Assembly (NCBI GenBank): GCA_024362935.1
Contig: JANCRA010000006.1
Location: forward strand, 34,155,924-34,219,923
Source: Setophaga petechia
Taxonomy: Eukaryota; Chordata; Aves; Passeriformes; Parulidae
Reading direction: 5' to 3'
Length of the DNA stretch: 64,000 nucleotides
A program made the position numbers and the translations under genes. How positions within the stretch are numbered: position 1 is the stretch's first letter; each line of letters starts with the position of its first letter. A model generated the notes under the pieces. That model searched no databases and had not been told where the DNA came from. It worked only from the letters and a program-made list of their open reading frames with translations. This document shows, in pieces, positions 10,175-23,200 of this stretch.

Positions 10175-10625
10175 ACCAAAGTACAAAAGAGGGCAACAGA
10201 AACAGTCAGAGGACAGAGCACCTCTCCTCTCAGGAAATGCGGAGAGAGCTGGAGTTATTCAGTTTTGTGAAGAACAGGCCCCAGGGAGACTTTATTGCCA
10301 CTTTGCAAGACTTCAGAGTGGCTTTGAAGAAAGTGGGGGACATCTTTTTTAACAGGGCCAGTTACAATAGGATATGGACAAATATTTTTAAACACAAAGG
10401 GGATCAAGTCAGAGTAGGTCTAAGGAAGAACTTGTTTACTCGGAGCATGGTGCAGCCCTGGCACAGCTTGCCCCAAGAGCTTGTAGGTGCCCCCTCCCTG
10501 CAACCATTCTGGCTCTGGTGGCAAAGGGCTCTGAGCAACCTGATCTCTGTAAAGATGTCCCTGCTTATGGCAGGACACTTGCACCACAGGACCTTTACAG
10601 GGCCCTGCCAGCCCAGCCCAGTCTA
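10175..10625 (+). mobile_element. CR1-type LINE, 3' tail fragment
   Basis: The order of phrases is that of the avian CR1 3' end: AGAGGGCAACAG, GGAGAGAGCTGGAG, GGGAGACTTTATTGCC, GTGCAGCCCTGGCACAG and a closing CTGCTTATGGCAGGACACTT. It is diverged and 5'-truncated as usual for CR1, with no coding potential left. It lies just beyond the last kinase exon found. Confidence 0.8.
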
Positions 10626-10764
10626 GGATTCCTCACCGCTTTCATTTGAAGAGCAGCAAGAGTGGAGGTGAGGAGGAAGGGGGCTGATCTGATGCCTTGG
10701 ACTTGAGTGGAGGAGGAGCCCATCCCTCAGAGCCTGTTTCACCTGCAGCCCCTTCACATTTTAC

Positions 10765-10902
10765 CTGCAGGAGCTCCTTGGCAGACCAGCGCTGCTCCTC
10801 GTCTCTCTGCAGGCAGCAGCTCAGGAAGTCACGCAGCAAAGCCGAGAGGAGCTTGGGCTGCCGCAGCTTTGGGGTCCCTACTGTGGCTATCAGGTGCCGA
10901 GC
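10765..10902 (-). CDS. Kinase exon: subdomain X-XI
   Basis: 46 codons, phase 0 at both ends. [20 protein letters not shown] matches the PAK C-lobe segment ending in SAKELLQ. The acceptor is TTCTCCAG and the donor GTAAAA. PAKs have one more short exon after this; none is visible downstream. Confidence 0.88.
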
Positions 10903-13900
10903 CTGGAGAAGAAAAAACCACGAGGCTTCACCCGCTGCTTTCACATCTCTAAGTGCTCTCCCACATCCCTTTGTTTAACCTCTGTTCTGCAGTGGCAGTT
11001 TTTGCCCTGGCAGAGACCCAGAGATGACTTTACCAACAAAAAACCCAAACCCCAATGCAGCTGCAGCTTTTGCACCATCCCACACATCTTGCCTTGGCAG
11101 CTGATTGCATTGACTGACCTAGTTAGTGGGAACTGCATCACCACAAGCACAATTCCTTCCCTGAGGATTCACACCAGCTTGAGAGGCTTTTTGGAAGAGG
11201 GACTTTGCTATATGAACTAATTTCAAGGATTACTACATGAAAGGCATCTCTGCAGTGCTTGTTGGTCCTTTAAGCACAGCTGCCATAGAACAAAGCTCAT
11301 CAAGCTTTTTGTGCTCTTCTTGAAAACAATGGGAATTGGAAGGAAAGAAAGGAAATGCATCAGTTAATGCCCAGGGAAGGAAATAAAGATTTACAATCTC
11401 ATCTTCAACACAGACACATTAAGATGCCTACACAAATGTATTGGGATGAAAATGGCTGCTTGGGCACACAGGAACCACCTGCAGCTCTGTCTCTCAGCAG
11501 TCTGAAAATTTCAGCTTTCCATTTTTCGGCAAAAGAGAAATTTTCATGGTCAGAAGAAAGAGAGGTGCCATCCCTATGGTCACCCTCTGCTCATTTGGCT
11601 ACTCAAGTCAATGCTTTAGTGATAGGCCCATCCCAGAAAGTGCCAGGAAACAAACAGGAGGTTTTGGCAGGCTCTCCACATCACCAGGCTTCGGCTTGGT
11701 GACATAGAGAACGTGCCTTGGGCTAGGAGAGAAACACGGTCACTAAATGCAGTGCAGCAGCACTGCACAAGAAGCAGAAGAGACTCTGTGGCCTTTACAC
11801 CCTCATGCCCAGGTTTCAGGCATGTTTCCCAGTGAGAAGAAACTGCACAGTGGCTTAGGTTCCTCTCTAAAGACCACAGTTTTAGAAACTTTGTTGGCTT
11901 TGGGTTTCCTTCCTTCATTTATGGAAAGATAACTGAAGTTCTGCGATGCTTCTTTCCTGTTACTGGGGCCATCTCCACAGACAAAAGAACTGGAACCACT
12001 TATAACCCAAAGGAAAGTGTTGCCTGAGAATGGAGTTTGTTTGCATGTGGTAAGGCTTGAGTTCCCCACCGAGGCAACCAAAACTAGAGCAGATGCTGAT
12101 GTGTTGCAGGACATTTGTAGGAGGGGCCTTGGTGGAAGTAGTTCCAGCAGATGGCAATGGGATTTTGTCCAATGGCACGCAGGACAGGGGGCAGGTGAGA
12201 AAGACAGTGGGATCAGTGAGTATTTGCTCCTTACCGTGCCAGAACTCTCGCTCCAGTAAGGCGGTTCTTGTTCTATCATTTCAATTCCCACTATCCCCAA
12301 AGACCATATGTCCACTTTGGGGCCATATGGGTGACCTGTCACCATTTCAGGCGCCATCCACCAAGGAGTCCCGGCTAGCGAGCACGGTCTGCTCTGCTCA
12401 GAGTTGAGCTGAGTAGAGAGGCCAAAATCAGCTGAGGAGAAAGCAAAATACTGGTTTGATTTGAATTCTGTGCAATTAGGAAAGCAAGCAAAAGAATTCC
12501 CCAGTAGAAGTTTGAAAATGTGCTGTTGAATCTCCTGGCATTGGCAACTTAAAAAATCCCCCCATTTTTTACCCTGCCTCCAGCAGTGGCTTTTGTTCTT
12601 TGGAAACTTTAGACTTGTAACTCCCTCCCTCTGGAAGGGACATCCAGAGAGCAACAGCACTCTTGACTGCTTGTTCCTCAGCATACCTCCGTGCACATTG
12701 CAACTGTGTCACCAGCTCACAGCGGGTGTCCCTGCGCTGCCACCAGCACCATTTTTGGGGAGCTGGCAGTCACTCCAAGCAGCCCCACAGCCACATCCCT
12801 GGAAGGCTGCAGCTGACCAAGAATATACTGACCCAGCTTGACAGAGCCGTCGGTTTTGAGAAGGATGTTGCTGCTTTTCACATCTCGATGGATCACATCG
12901 TTTGAGTGAAGAAAATCCAGTCCTTGCAGGCACTGAGAGAGAAAACAGAAAGTGGTGGGCAAAAAGAAGTGATGTGATTTCATCACACAAGAAAGAAAGA
13001 ATCTAAAAGATTCCCTCTCCAGGGGAATGGGGAGTAATGGCAGAACACAGTGCCACTGAGAGGAAGAGCTTGCTGCTCCAACACTTGCAGAGCAGGACCT
13101 TTCTAAGGAAAGGCACGTCAGCTTTTGAAAGAGGAACAACACCTGCTTTTGTAGGCTGTCCCCTGCAAACCAGCCAGCATGACTCCTGCTGCAGTGGATG
13201 TGCTCAGAAGCAAGGAGCATTTTGGCTGCACTCCTATCCTTTTTAGCTGAGGACTGAGAGAAATGTGTCTCTCTCTTTTTTCTTTGCTGTTTGTTTCAAA
13301 TCCTGCCACCAGCATCTTTGCTTTTACAGGCAAGGAATGCAGTGAAGACAGACTCCAGGCAAACATTTAGAGAAGCAAGGTGGAGAACAGCAAATAGAAA
13401 TACAAGAGACAGAGCGAGAATACAACAGCAGGAGATAAGAGTCCTGGCATTGAGTACAGGGAGTGCAGGGGCAATGGCAGGCCTTTCACTTGAGGTGCTC
13501 TTACTTGCCCATAGGATAGCAGCAACACAGAAACAAGCTTGGCACATGAAACCTCTCCTGTTCTGAGCCCCTGTTTGCCAGACAATCCTGCCCAAGCCCT
13601 TGGAAACACAGATGGGATTGCTGACCTCCCGACTGATGGCTGCCATCTCATCTTCACACAGGAAGCTCTTGCTGATGACATCGCTCAGAGTGCCCCCATC
13701 CATGTACTCCATGACCAGCAAGAGTTCCTTGCCCAGAAGGTAGCTGAAAGAAGGAAACAAGGGTGTGGAGATGAACATGCATGGCTACGTCGATTTTTTG
13801 CTTCAAGGTTTCTTATTTCCAGATGCCTTTGTGACAAGAACAGAATCAAAGGAATAGATATTCCCTCTTGGCTGTGCGTTGTTTGCAATCTGTGCAGTCT

Positions 13901-16900
13901 CAAAGAGAAAGGCACAGCTGTGAAAAAGGAGATGTCTTAGATGGGCAGCAAATGAAAAGTGCAGTTTAGAAACAGCCCAGATAAAAAACCTGTCAGGCAT
14001 GGTGTTTCTGGAAATCAGCACCTAGTCTTCCTGGCATGCATAGCAATGGCAAAGAGGGGAACAATCCAAGGGAAATCCACTTTAGGATGGTTCATCAGCA
14101 CTTAAGAAACTTCAAAAAATCAATCCCAAGTAAATGTGGAGGCCGTGAACTTCGAGGCTGTTGAGATAGGAAGATACAGCTGATGCAGGTTTTGAATAAT
14201 TTTGGAATAATTACCAAACTAGGTGTGCCAGGGAAGACTCATGCAGACAAGATGCACTCTCTTCTCATCCATTGGAGATGAGTAGAGAAATAGGAATAAA
14301 TAAAAATTAACAGCTCTACATTCTGCCACTGACCAAAGTGGGTTTTTAACCTCTCATGTTTGCTGTATGTAAATGCACATCCATGAGATAAGACCATGAC
14401 CTCTCACCTGTCTAAATAATTCACAACATTGGGATTCCTATACCTCTCCATGATCATGATTTCATTATAGGTTAGTTCCTTCCTCCTCAGTCCTTGAAGA
14501 TTTATTTTTTTTATTGCCACCTAAAATGACATTGAAAATCAGTAACTTGAGAAGTTGGTGACACGAGACCACAATGCACATGGAGCGAGTGATTTTGCAA
14601 TGACACAGCTGAGCTGTGCCAAACTGCCTTGTGATTAGGCACTGCAGTAATTAGGAACTGACATTCCAACAGCCCATTTCTCTGCTCCCTTGGGAGCCAG
14701 TTACAGGACACATGGGGCCACTGACATTTTGCCTTGGCCACTTGGTAACAGTGGTGTCTCATTTCTCGCCCACAAACCTCTGACCATAATCTCTGCTGCT
14801 TTGTTTGGGACTCAGAAGAAGTAATCCATGCCTTAATACTCTGTGGATACATCTTGGGCTATGGGCAGGGCTTAGGGCGTTCAGGGACGCCTTGCAGATC
14901 TCTCCCTACGTGCAGTTCCCAAGTGCAGCACTGCAGGTGGCTAAGGAACTACCAGTAACTTTCAGATGGATTTGCTGGCAGCCAGAAAGGAGAACTCAGG
15001 ACTCTGAAGCTGTAGCCCCAAAGAGCAGGGAGGTGCTCGAAGGCACCGCCTTTGTTTTAGCAATGGGGAGCGAGCGAGCGCGTCCTTCTCTGAAAGGAAC
15101 CGCTGCCCTCCGTGCCTTCCTTCCGCCAGCTGAGGAGGACAAAGTCCCAGATGTATTTTGCGGGCTGGCACCAGTCTGTGCTTCTTGTGCCTTTTCAGCA
15201 CAGCTCTGCCCAAAGCTCCAGCCACAGCTCACACCAGAGGGGAAAGCCCTCGAGGGCAGCAGAGTCAGTGCTGTTGACATTTACCTCTCCTCCTGTGGCA
15301 ATGTCAAGTGCTCTATAAACATCTCCAAAACTCCTAGAAACAAAACAGAAGCAGAGAAAGGAGAAGCGTTTAGATCTTGCAGTGAAAGCCAGCCCACACA
15401 GGAGATCTCTGCTGGAAGTGTCAAAACCTGCGGGATGCAGGAGGGCTCTGCCAGGATGCAGATGATGCATTTTCCTCTCAAGGGCATGGGCACTGGGCCT
15501 TTCCTGAAGCACTGGGGTTCAACTTCTAAAGGGAGTTTAGTCTTTCCTCTTGGGTTTCACTTTCTAAACAGTGTGGTTCCTATCCTGACCACAGAGTGTT
15601 TCCTTCTTCAAACCAGGGGAAAGAATTGTTCCTGGGAACTGTTATCTCGAGCTTTGATAGGGCGTACGTTGCTCTTTCAGGCAAGCAAGTTTCTTCTTTT
15701 TTCATTAGTGTGCCAGTATGATTTTGAGACATACAAAATATGCTAAAGAAATTAACACAGATCTGTCCCACACTTGAGAGACAAGGAGACCTTCCAGGTG
15801 CTGTTCCTTGATGCAGGCAAGACCTCGGTAGCAAGGACTATCTCTGACAATGCCTTCTGAGCCCACTCACAAATTCTGAGCAGCACTGAGAGAAGGGACA
15901 ATCTATCCTTACTGTGTGAACATCTTTGCAGCTAGCCTGACTTCATGCTGGATAGACATTCCAGCAGAAAAACACCCGGCCCATGGCTGTGCAGGAGTAA
16001 CTGCCGTTGGACTCACCCGCTGCCAATATATTTCAGATCCGTGTATTTCATCAGGGGATTTTCATTGGGGTTCACCATTCTCCCTGAAGGAAACAAAATG
16101 CAGGATGCTGACTTTAAAGCAGAGATCCCAGCTTCCAGGAGATACAAAAGGTAGCCCCAGTGCCTGGAGCTCTGAGCCCTTTGTGGTCAGCTGGGTAACA
16201 ACAACCACAACCAGGCGCACAGCTGTGCAGCACAGGTGGCCAGCACAGAGACTGATTTTGTACAGTCCTTTGAAGACTTCTCTTGACAGGAAACAAAGCA
16301 CAGGGACGTGCGATCCCAGGAGAGGAGGACATCTTCCCCACCTTTCAGCAGTTTGCCAGAAGAATGCCTTCCCATTTGTAAACCAGAGCAGCTCAAGCGA
16401 GAACCGATCCCAACGGGGCTTTCAGCATCAGGAGCCTCACCTGTTTATGAGCAGGCTGAGCTCAAAGATGCCCCTCTCCCAGCTAAGGAAGGCTCCAGCC
16501 TCTGCATCCCCTCCAGCCCTCAGGGACAGGGCAGCTGGCACAACAAGGCTGGCAAAGCCCAAGCATGGGCACTGACAGGCACTGATGGGAAGAAGCCACA
16601 GCCGGCCTGAGCCCCGGACAAGCTGTTGCCCCCATTCAGGACACAACAGGATGGGCTTTGAGATCAGCCACACCGAGGCACAGATCAGCGCCCTTTTTGT
16701 CCCAACAGGTGATGGTAGAAACAGAATCCACTGGGCTCTGGTCTCAGCCCCACCAGGTCTTATCTGAGAGCACAGCACTGGCAGCTGTTACAGGCAAGAA
16801 GGAGATTCATTGGCTTGTGCTGCAGAATCACAAAGGGCTTGATGTGTTCTCCTAGAGACTGATCTGAGCAGAGCTTGGGCCAATGGGTAGGATTCTAACA

Positions 16901-19900
16901 GTCATGGGAAAGAGTGGGAATCGGGTATGGAAAAGTGCCATGGTTCTGAGGAATATACCATGGCTGGGCTGGAGCCTCTCTCCTGAGAAATGCCTGCAGT
17001 ACAGTTTTATCTGATCACACCACTTGGATGTGTCTCTTGGACACATCTTGATAAGCATAAAACTAGAAGATTAAACAAAGGTTGTTATCAAAGTATCTCT
17101 TTTTTCTTTGGGGGCACATGGAAAACACCTTGTGCTCTCTATTTCTCCTGTAACCTGATGTTCTTTCAGAGTAGTTCTTTTTGACAAAAAGATAGCATTC
17201 TCATGAAAATAAACTGCAGATGTAGTAGTGGTAAGAGTAACAGTCATAAAAATGACATCAGTAAGACGTGGGGTAGAAGGGCTCCTTCAGGATGGAGAAA
17301 AACACAACAAAAAACCCTCACCAAAAATAAACAACACAAAAACAATCCTGCTCCCCCCACCCTCCCAAAAAAAAATCCCCAACCAAAAAGACAAAACTCT
17401 GAAGCCAGTCCATTTCTGTGAAGCCTTTTTTGCTCTGATGACTGGTTGGAAGTCAGGAGTCTAAGGAGAATTTAGGAAGCTAAAAATTCTGTTCAGTTTG
17501 GCCACTAGCACACAGGACTTGCCTAGATCATTTGCTAGGTCACAGCCTTCTGCTGATCCAAGAACAATCCCAGCTTCAGCCTTCAGCAGAGAGGGAAGCT
17601 CAGGCAAACCCAAGCCAGTGCAAGGTGCCCTCAGAGGCAGCAGGAACACCCAGAGCTCTCTCGCTGCCTCAGAGCACAGCACTTCCTCTGGGGGGGCCTA
17701 CGTGGCCCTGGGACTCCAAACTCAGAAGGAGCATTTGGTACAGCTCTGCTGACACCCGCACACAACACACTGTCCCTCAGACAAGAAACACACCAGACGT
17801 ACCCAGCAGCTCCAGGTACTCCTCCTCCTCAATCTTCTGTTCCCAGAAGGTGAAGGAACCGCTTGAGCTTGAGTTCCCAGGGTTCACAGAAAGGCTTCCT
17901 CGAGATGATGCTGCTGCAGCAGCAGGTTCAGAGCCCATGCTGTGCTGGACCTGGAGCATTTCTGGTGGGCACTGTTCCTGTGCCTGACTCCAAACTTGGG
18001 CTCCTTCATTGCCAGACATTTGCTGGAAGTCTTCGCAGGCTGCCCGGTGAGATGTCAGCACTCGCACCTCAAGTCAAACAGAACAAAGCAGTCAGACACT
18101 ACAGCTTGTCCCTGTCAGCCAGGAGTCATCGACTGTGAGGAAAGGCAAAGAACAGATTGACAGGGCATACAACAGCTTCTTTCAATCCTCCATCTGGGTC
18201 ACCAAGTTCCACTGTAAAAACACCTCAAGAAAAAAGGAGAGCAGGAACAGGCCAGCAGGAATCAATTTGGATGACTGCTGGCCAAAAGGCCCAAGGACTA
18301 GTTTCACTGTCCAGGGCAGCAGCTGCGATTCAGCACACCAGGAAATGTCCTTCAGAGTGACTGTGATACACACTACAGCAGGATGGCACTCAGAGGCATC
18401 ACCCCACTCCCTGCTGCTCTGCACTGGAAAGGCAAGAAGGGCAGAAACCACCAGTTTGGTGACTGCAGTGACTGCATCGCTCTTTCGCTCACTTCTACAG
18501 CCTGAGGGAGGCGATTCAGTTTCTCTCTGACAATTGAAATTTCTTCTTTCAGCCTCTTCTCCAATGCCTTGTTGCTAGCCTCAGAGTCCTGCAGCTCTGC
18601 CTGCACGTGTCCCTTGATACTCCACATATTTCATGAGTGGAGTGGCTGCCGCTCTTTCACTCACCTGGTTTTGTTGATCGCCCCTCTGCTGATGGAGATG
18701 CTCCTCTTGAATTCTTCCCACGTCTTCCTTGTTCTTTCTCTTCGCTGCCATGACGTCGCTCTGAGCTTTGGGCAGCTCTGCTTGTGGCTCTGCCAAGATG
18801 TTCTGTGCACACAAATGCAGAGCAAGTGACTGAGAGCTGCCATCAGGCTCAGCTTTTCCCTCTTTTAGCCTCCAAATCACATTTATTCAGCCCCTTCTTT
18901 CCGCTTCCCTACCCAGCTCTGCTTCCACTGTAACTCTCCTGTGCTGGTGCTGATCTCTGCACATTGCAAGGCTCTGTCCTTTCAGTGCCTGTGGGACTCC
19001 TGGCCTCCTCAGTCCCAAGAGCTCTGGTTTATGCCCCTCTTCCTGCCCTTCTCTCTGTCACCTGGCCAGTCAGGCTTACCTGGCCATTCTCCTGTGGCTC
19101 TTCCACCTGCTGCCTGAGCTGCTCTTCCTGCTCTCGGGCAGGGAACAGCTCTCCCTGAGTCTGGCACGGCATCTCAGACAAGGCAGTGTGCTCCTGCTCT
19201 CTCTCTAGAAGCACCTGCACAGAAAGCAAGAGAAGATGGGTTTCAACTTCCCAGACGCCCTTTGTGGGCCAAGACTCAAAGGCTGCTGGGCTCACACGTT
19301 CCCAAAGCACTGTGCTGCTGCTCTGCTGGGTCGTTCTCTGCCCGAGGGGAGGCACAGATTCCAAAGTGACCCTGGCCCTACAGTCAGGGGCCATCTGGGA
19401 CTGAAGCTCCAGCAGCCTCTCAGGCAGCTGACAGGGAAGGTGTGGCATTTCTCAAGGCTCTGCTGAGGGCCTCCCTCTGCTTCTGCCATGTCCTGTTTGT
19501 CTTTCAGTAGTGACTGGCTCCCCGCCCTGTCCCACAGCTCCATCCTGGCTCTGCAGGTGGCTTCCTGGGTGAGCTCACTCCTTGTGAGAGACACTTCTGC
19601 AGTTCACGTTCTCTTCAGGCCTGCACCAGCATTCCTCCTTCCTGACATCTACACTCTCCTTAGAAAAACGGGTCACTCAGGAGATAAGGATGCATGCAAA
19701 GATCTCTGATGGAAGTCAGAGAACCTCTATGGCCATCTCAGTATACGGAGGAGGACCAAGATGTTTCTTCTCCCTCTTTTGTCAACTGAGAATTCTGACC
19801 AGCAGCAACAGAGTTTCTCCTAAGGCCCCATTAATGAATGCACTTACACAGCCCTGGGGATGCCAGTGAAGGAAACCATGTGTCATGTAATGCGTGGCAT

Positions 19901-20193
19901 CTATGACCAGAGTCACCAAACACCACCTAAACATGGAATTGTTCCACCTCTCCTAGAGAGGTGGAAGTTTAAAGAATTAACTGGAGACTTCAGGGCACAG
20001 GAGGCTGGAGGAGGAAAACAGCACTGAGGGGAAAAAACCACCATCTCTGGAGGGGGAAACATCTCTGCCTGCTCCAAATCAGTCGAGGAAACATGTCTCT
20101 AATCCTCTCCTGAAAGGGATGCTTTAGGTGACCTTTGCACCTCCAATGGCCTTGGACCAGAGCAACGAATGTTCAATTATGTAAAAGTTACAG

Positions 20194-20232
<39 letters not shown>

Positions 20233-23200
20233 CAGATCTTATTACTGAAATCTGCCTTTACTGTCCTCTCTGTTGCTACAGACATCAGAACTTGGTAGCC
20301 AGTGCCCCACTCAGCTACAATCCTGGGATTTCTCTCCTGTTGCTAAAAAAAGCACACTCTTGGGGAATCTGGAGCGTGTAGGTCCTTATGGAAAGGGATC
20401 AGACCCAGAGCATTGCACTGGGAACTGCACTCTTTGTGCATCTCTGCTCGGGCAAGTTCTTCTCTTGGACTTGACCACACTGATGGTGCTGAAGTGGCTG
20501 GAATCAGAAATGCAGCCCAGCCCCTCCCAGTTCCTGTGATCTCTGAGGAACAGCTGGAATGCCAAGGCATTTGACTTTCCGCTCAATTCCCAAACACAAC
20601 ACACACTGATTGCCTGGGCTGCAGAAACTCACAGGCATTGTTCAGCTCAAAATCATCTGTAAGGCCTTATGCGCTGGCCTAGAACCACATAAGCTCCTTC
20701 TGCATCAATGTCCCTGCACCAAATGATGAGTTCTCATGCAAAAATACTGCATTCCCAGAAGTGATACCTGGGAATAAAAACTTCAAGCAGAACCAGTCCC
20801 AGTGCTATATAAGGGCAGGAAATAATTGCAAAAAGAACCTTAGTTGGGAGAAAAAGAAAAGGAATAAGCCTCCTCCTCCAAGTAAAGTAAAAAATAACAA
20901 TAAAAAAAGGGAGGGAAAGTTAATGCCAAAAGTGGCTAAATATTTGAATGCACTGAGGAGATTCTCAAGATCTCTCATGAGCCCCCCAATGTCCAGGCCA
21001 AAGCTCCCTCAGCACCTCCTCCCTGGCCTTGTGCTGCACCCCCTTGCCCAGCTCCCCTGTCCTTCTGTGCACACGCTGCAGCCCCTCCATGACTTTCTGC
21101 TTCCCAGGGCCCACAGCTGCTCACAGCACTCCAGCTGTGGCCGCAGCGCTGCCCAGCACAGGGCCACGCTCCCTGCCCTGCTCCTGCTGCCCCCCTGCTG
21201 CTGACACAGGCCACCGTGCCCTCGGCCTTCTTGGCCCCCTGGCCACACACTGCCTCATCTTCAGCTGCTCAAGGCCGCCAGCCCTGCGTCCTTTTGGCCC
21301 ACGCAGCTGCCCAGCCACAAAGGTGCCCATCTGACTTCAGATCCAGCAGGCAGCAGTGCAAGATGGCCTTCCTCTTCCCAGCAACACAAGACAGCGGTCA
21401 AGGACTTGCAGATGCACCCCCACTGTGGGCTCCAAGGCACTTGCCAAAGCTGCAGACTACAGTTCAAATAGACCAGCAGAAACTTGGCCCTTCTGCTGTT
21501 TGCAGCTTCTCCAAAGCTAAATGGCAGTTGAGCCAACAGTGACCCTACAAGTAAAGAACGACTCAAGAAATGTGCAGAACACCTCCACAAGCCAAAGACA
21601 CCTTTCCAAAAGAAAAAACAAACCAACAAAGCCTTTTGTCCTCCAGCACTGCCACGTGCGCCCTTGGCCGTAACACCGCAGAAGCCCAGAGATGGAGCTT
21701 CCCTGAGCCAAGCAGGCAGACGCTCCGCCGGAGCCCCCAGCTCAGCGCTGCCCCAACATGACAGCTCAAAGGCCAATTTCTAGCTGTCACTGCCTGCAGG
21801 AAATGCCTACATCCTGCAGGACTCCAGCACTCAGCATCCTCGGCCAGACACAGCAAGCGCTGGCTGCTCAGAAACTTGCACCTCTGCCTTGCACTAAAGA
21901 CAGCACCCCCCACAACGAGCACTTACTCTCTTAGAATGAAGAGCAGCCTGTGGTGTGACCACGGCTGGACAAAGGCGGTGGTCATCTTCCTCGTTTTCCT
22001 CCTCTTGGGCTTCTTCTGAAATAGCAGAGAGAGCCAGGGGAAAAAGGGGTCTTGCTCTTCTCACCTGTGGCAAGAGAGAAACATAGGGACAGGCCGTTAC
22101 CTAGCGCTTATAACCTCATTTCCACTCACATGCACAGCCACATCGTCTAAGGAGAATTCATGAATTTTGTTAGCAATGTCATTCTAAGTCACTCCAACCA
22201 GATTGAAATGAGCACATTCAACCAAACAGCATAAGGCTGTGAATTAGATATTCCTCCCTAACTGCTATTTAGAAGCAAGGTTTTCTCTGCAAAAGGAAGC
22301 TTTTAGTTCTTGAAAGCTCTGAAATGGAAACCTACGAAAGAGCGACAAAGACTCGTTGCCATTGCTGCGGCAGAAATGGAAAATGAGAAAGTGTTCAGAA
22401 TCAGGATCAGTGCTGAAAAGCGCAGGAAAGGTTGTGCAGAAGCCTCCTTGCTTCCTGGAAAAACTGGAAAATGAACAGGCCTTCTCCTTCTTGGAAACCC
22501 ACAAACCAAAAGACAGAAGTCTCACCTACTGCAGTGTCTAAACCCGTTGGATGCACTGTATTTGGCGGTGAAACAGCCCGTGTGATGAGCACTGTCATGT
22601 AAGGATTGATGGAAGCCTGCCTGGAGGTCCCTCAAGAGCCCCCCATTGTCAAGGCGAAAGCTCCCTCAGCACCTTCTCCCTGGCCTTGTGCTGCACCCCC
22701 TTGCCCAGCTCCCCCATCCTTCTGTGCACAGGCTGTAGCCACTCCATGACTTTCTGCTTCCCAGGGCCCACAGCTGCACACAGCACTCCAGCTGTGGCCG
22801 CAGCGCTGCCCAGCACAGGGCCACGCTCCCTGCCCTGCTCCTGCTGCCCCCCTGCTGCTGACACAGGCCACCGTGCCCTCGGCCTTCTTGGCCCCCTGGC
22901 CACACACTGCCTCATCTTCAGCTGCTCCAGGCTGCCAGCCCTGCGTCCTTTTGGCCCACGCAGCTGCCCAGCCACAAAGGTGCCCATCTGACTTCAGATC
23001 CAGCAGGCACCAGTGCAAGATGGCCTTCCTCTTCCCAGCAACACAAGACAGCGGTCAAGGACTTGCAGCTTCGCCCCCACTCCACGCACCAAGGCACTTG
23101 CCAAAGCTGCAGACTGCAGCCAAATATGCACCAACAGAAACTGGCCGCTTCTGCTTTTGGCCTCACAAGAAGGCGTCCCAACCCCACACTTTGTTTCTTT

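Noticed and set aside
10640..10765. Search for the PAK C-terminal exon directly downstream of 10765
   Set aside because: No frame with an HPFL-type start and an acceptor was found.
11803..12696. 297-codon minus-strand frame around the activation loop taken as one exon
   Set aside because: Only 12235-12431 matches a kinase; both flanks have clear AG/GT signals and non-kinase sequence, so the rest is intron read-through.
14805..15746. Plus-strand frame of 313 codons
   Set aside because: It is antisense to kinase introns and an exon, with no domain and no coding-like composition.
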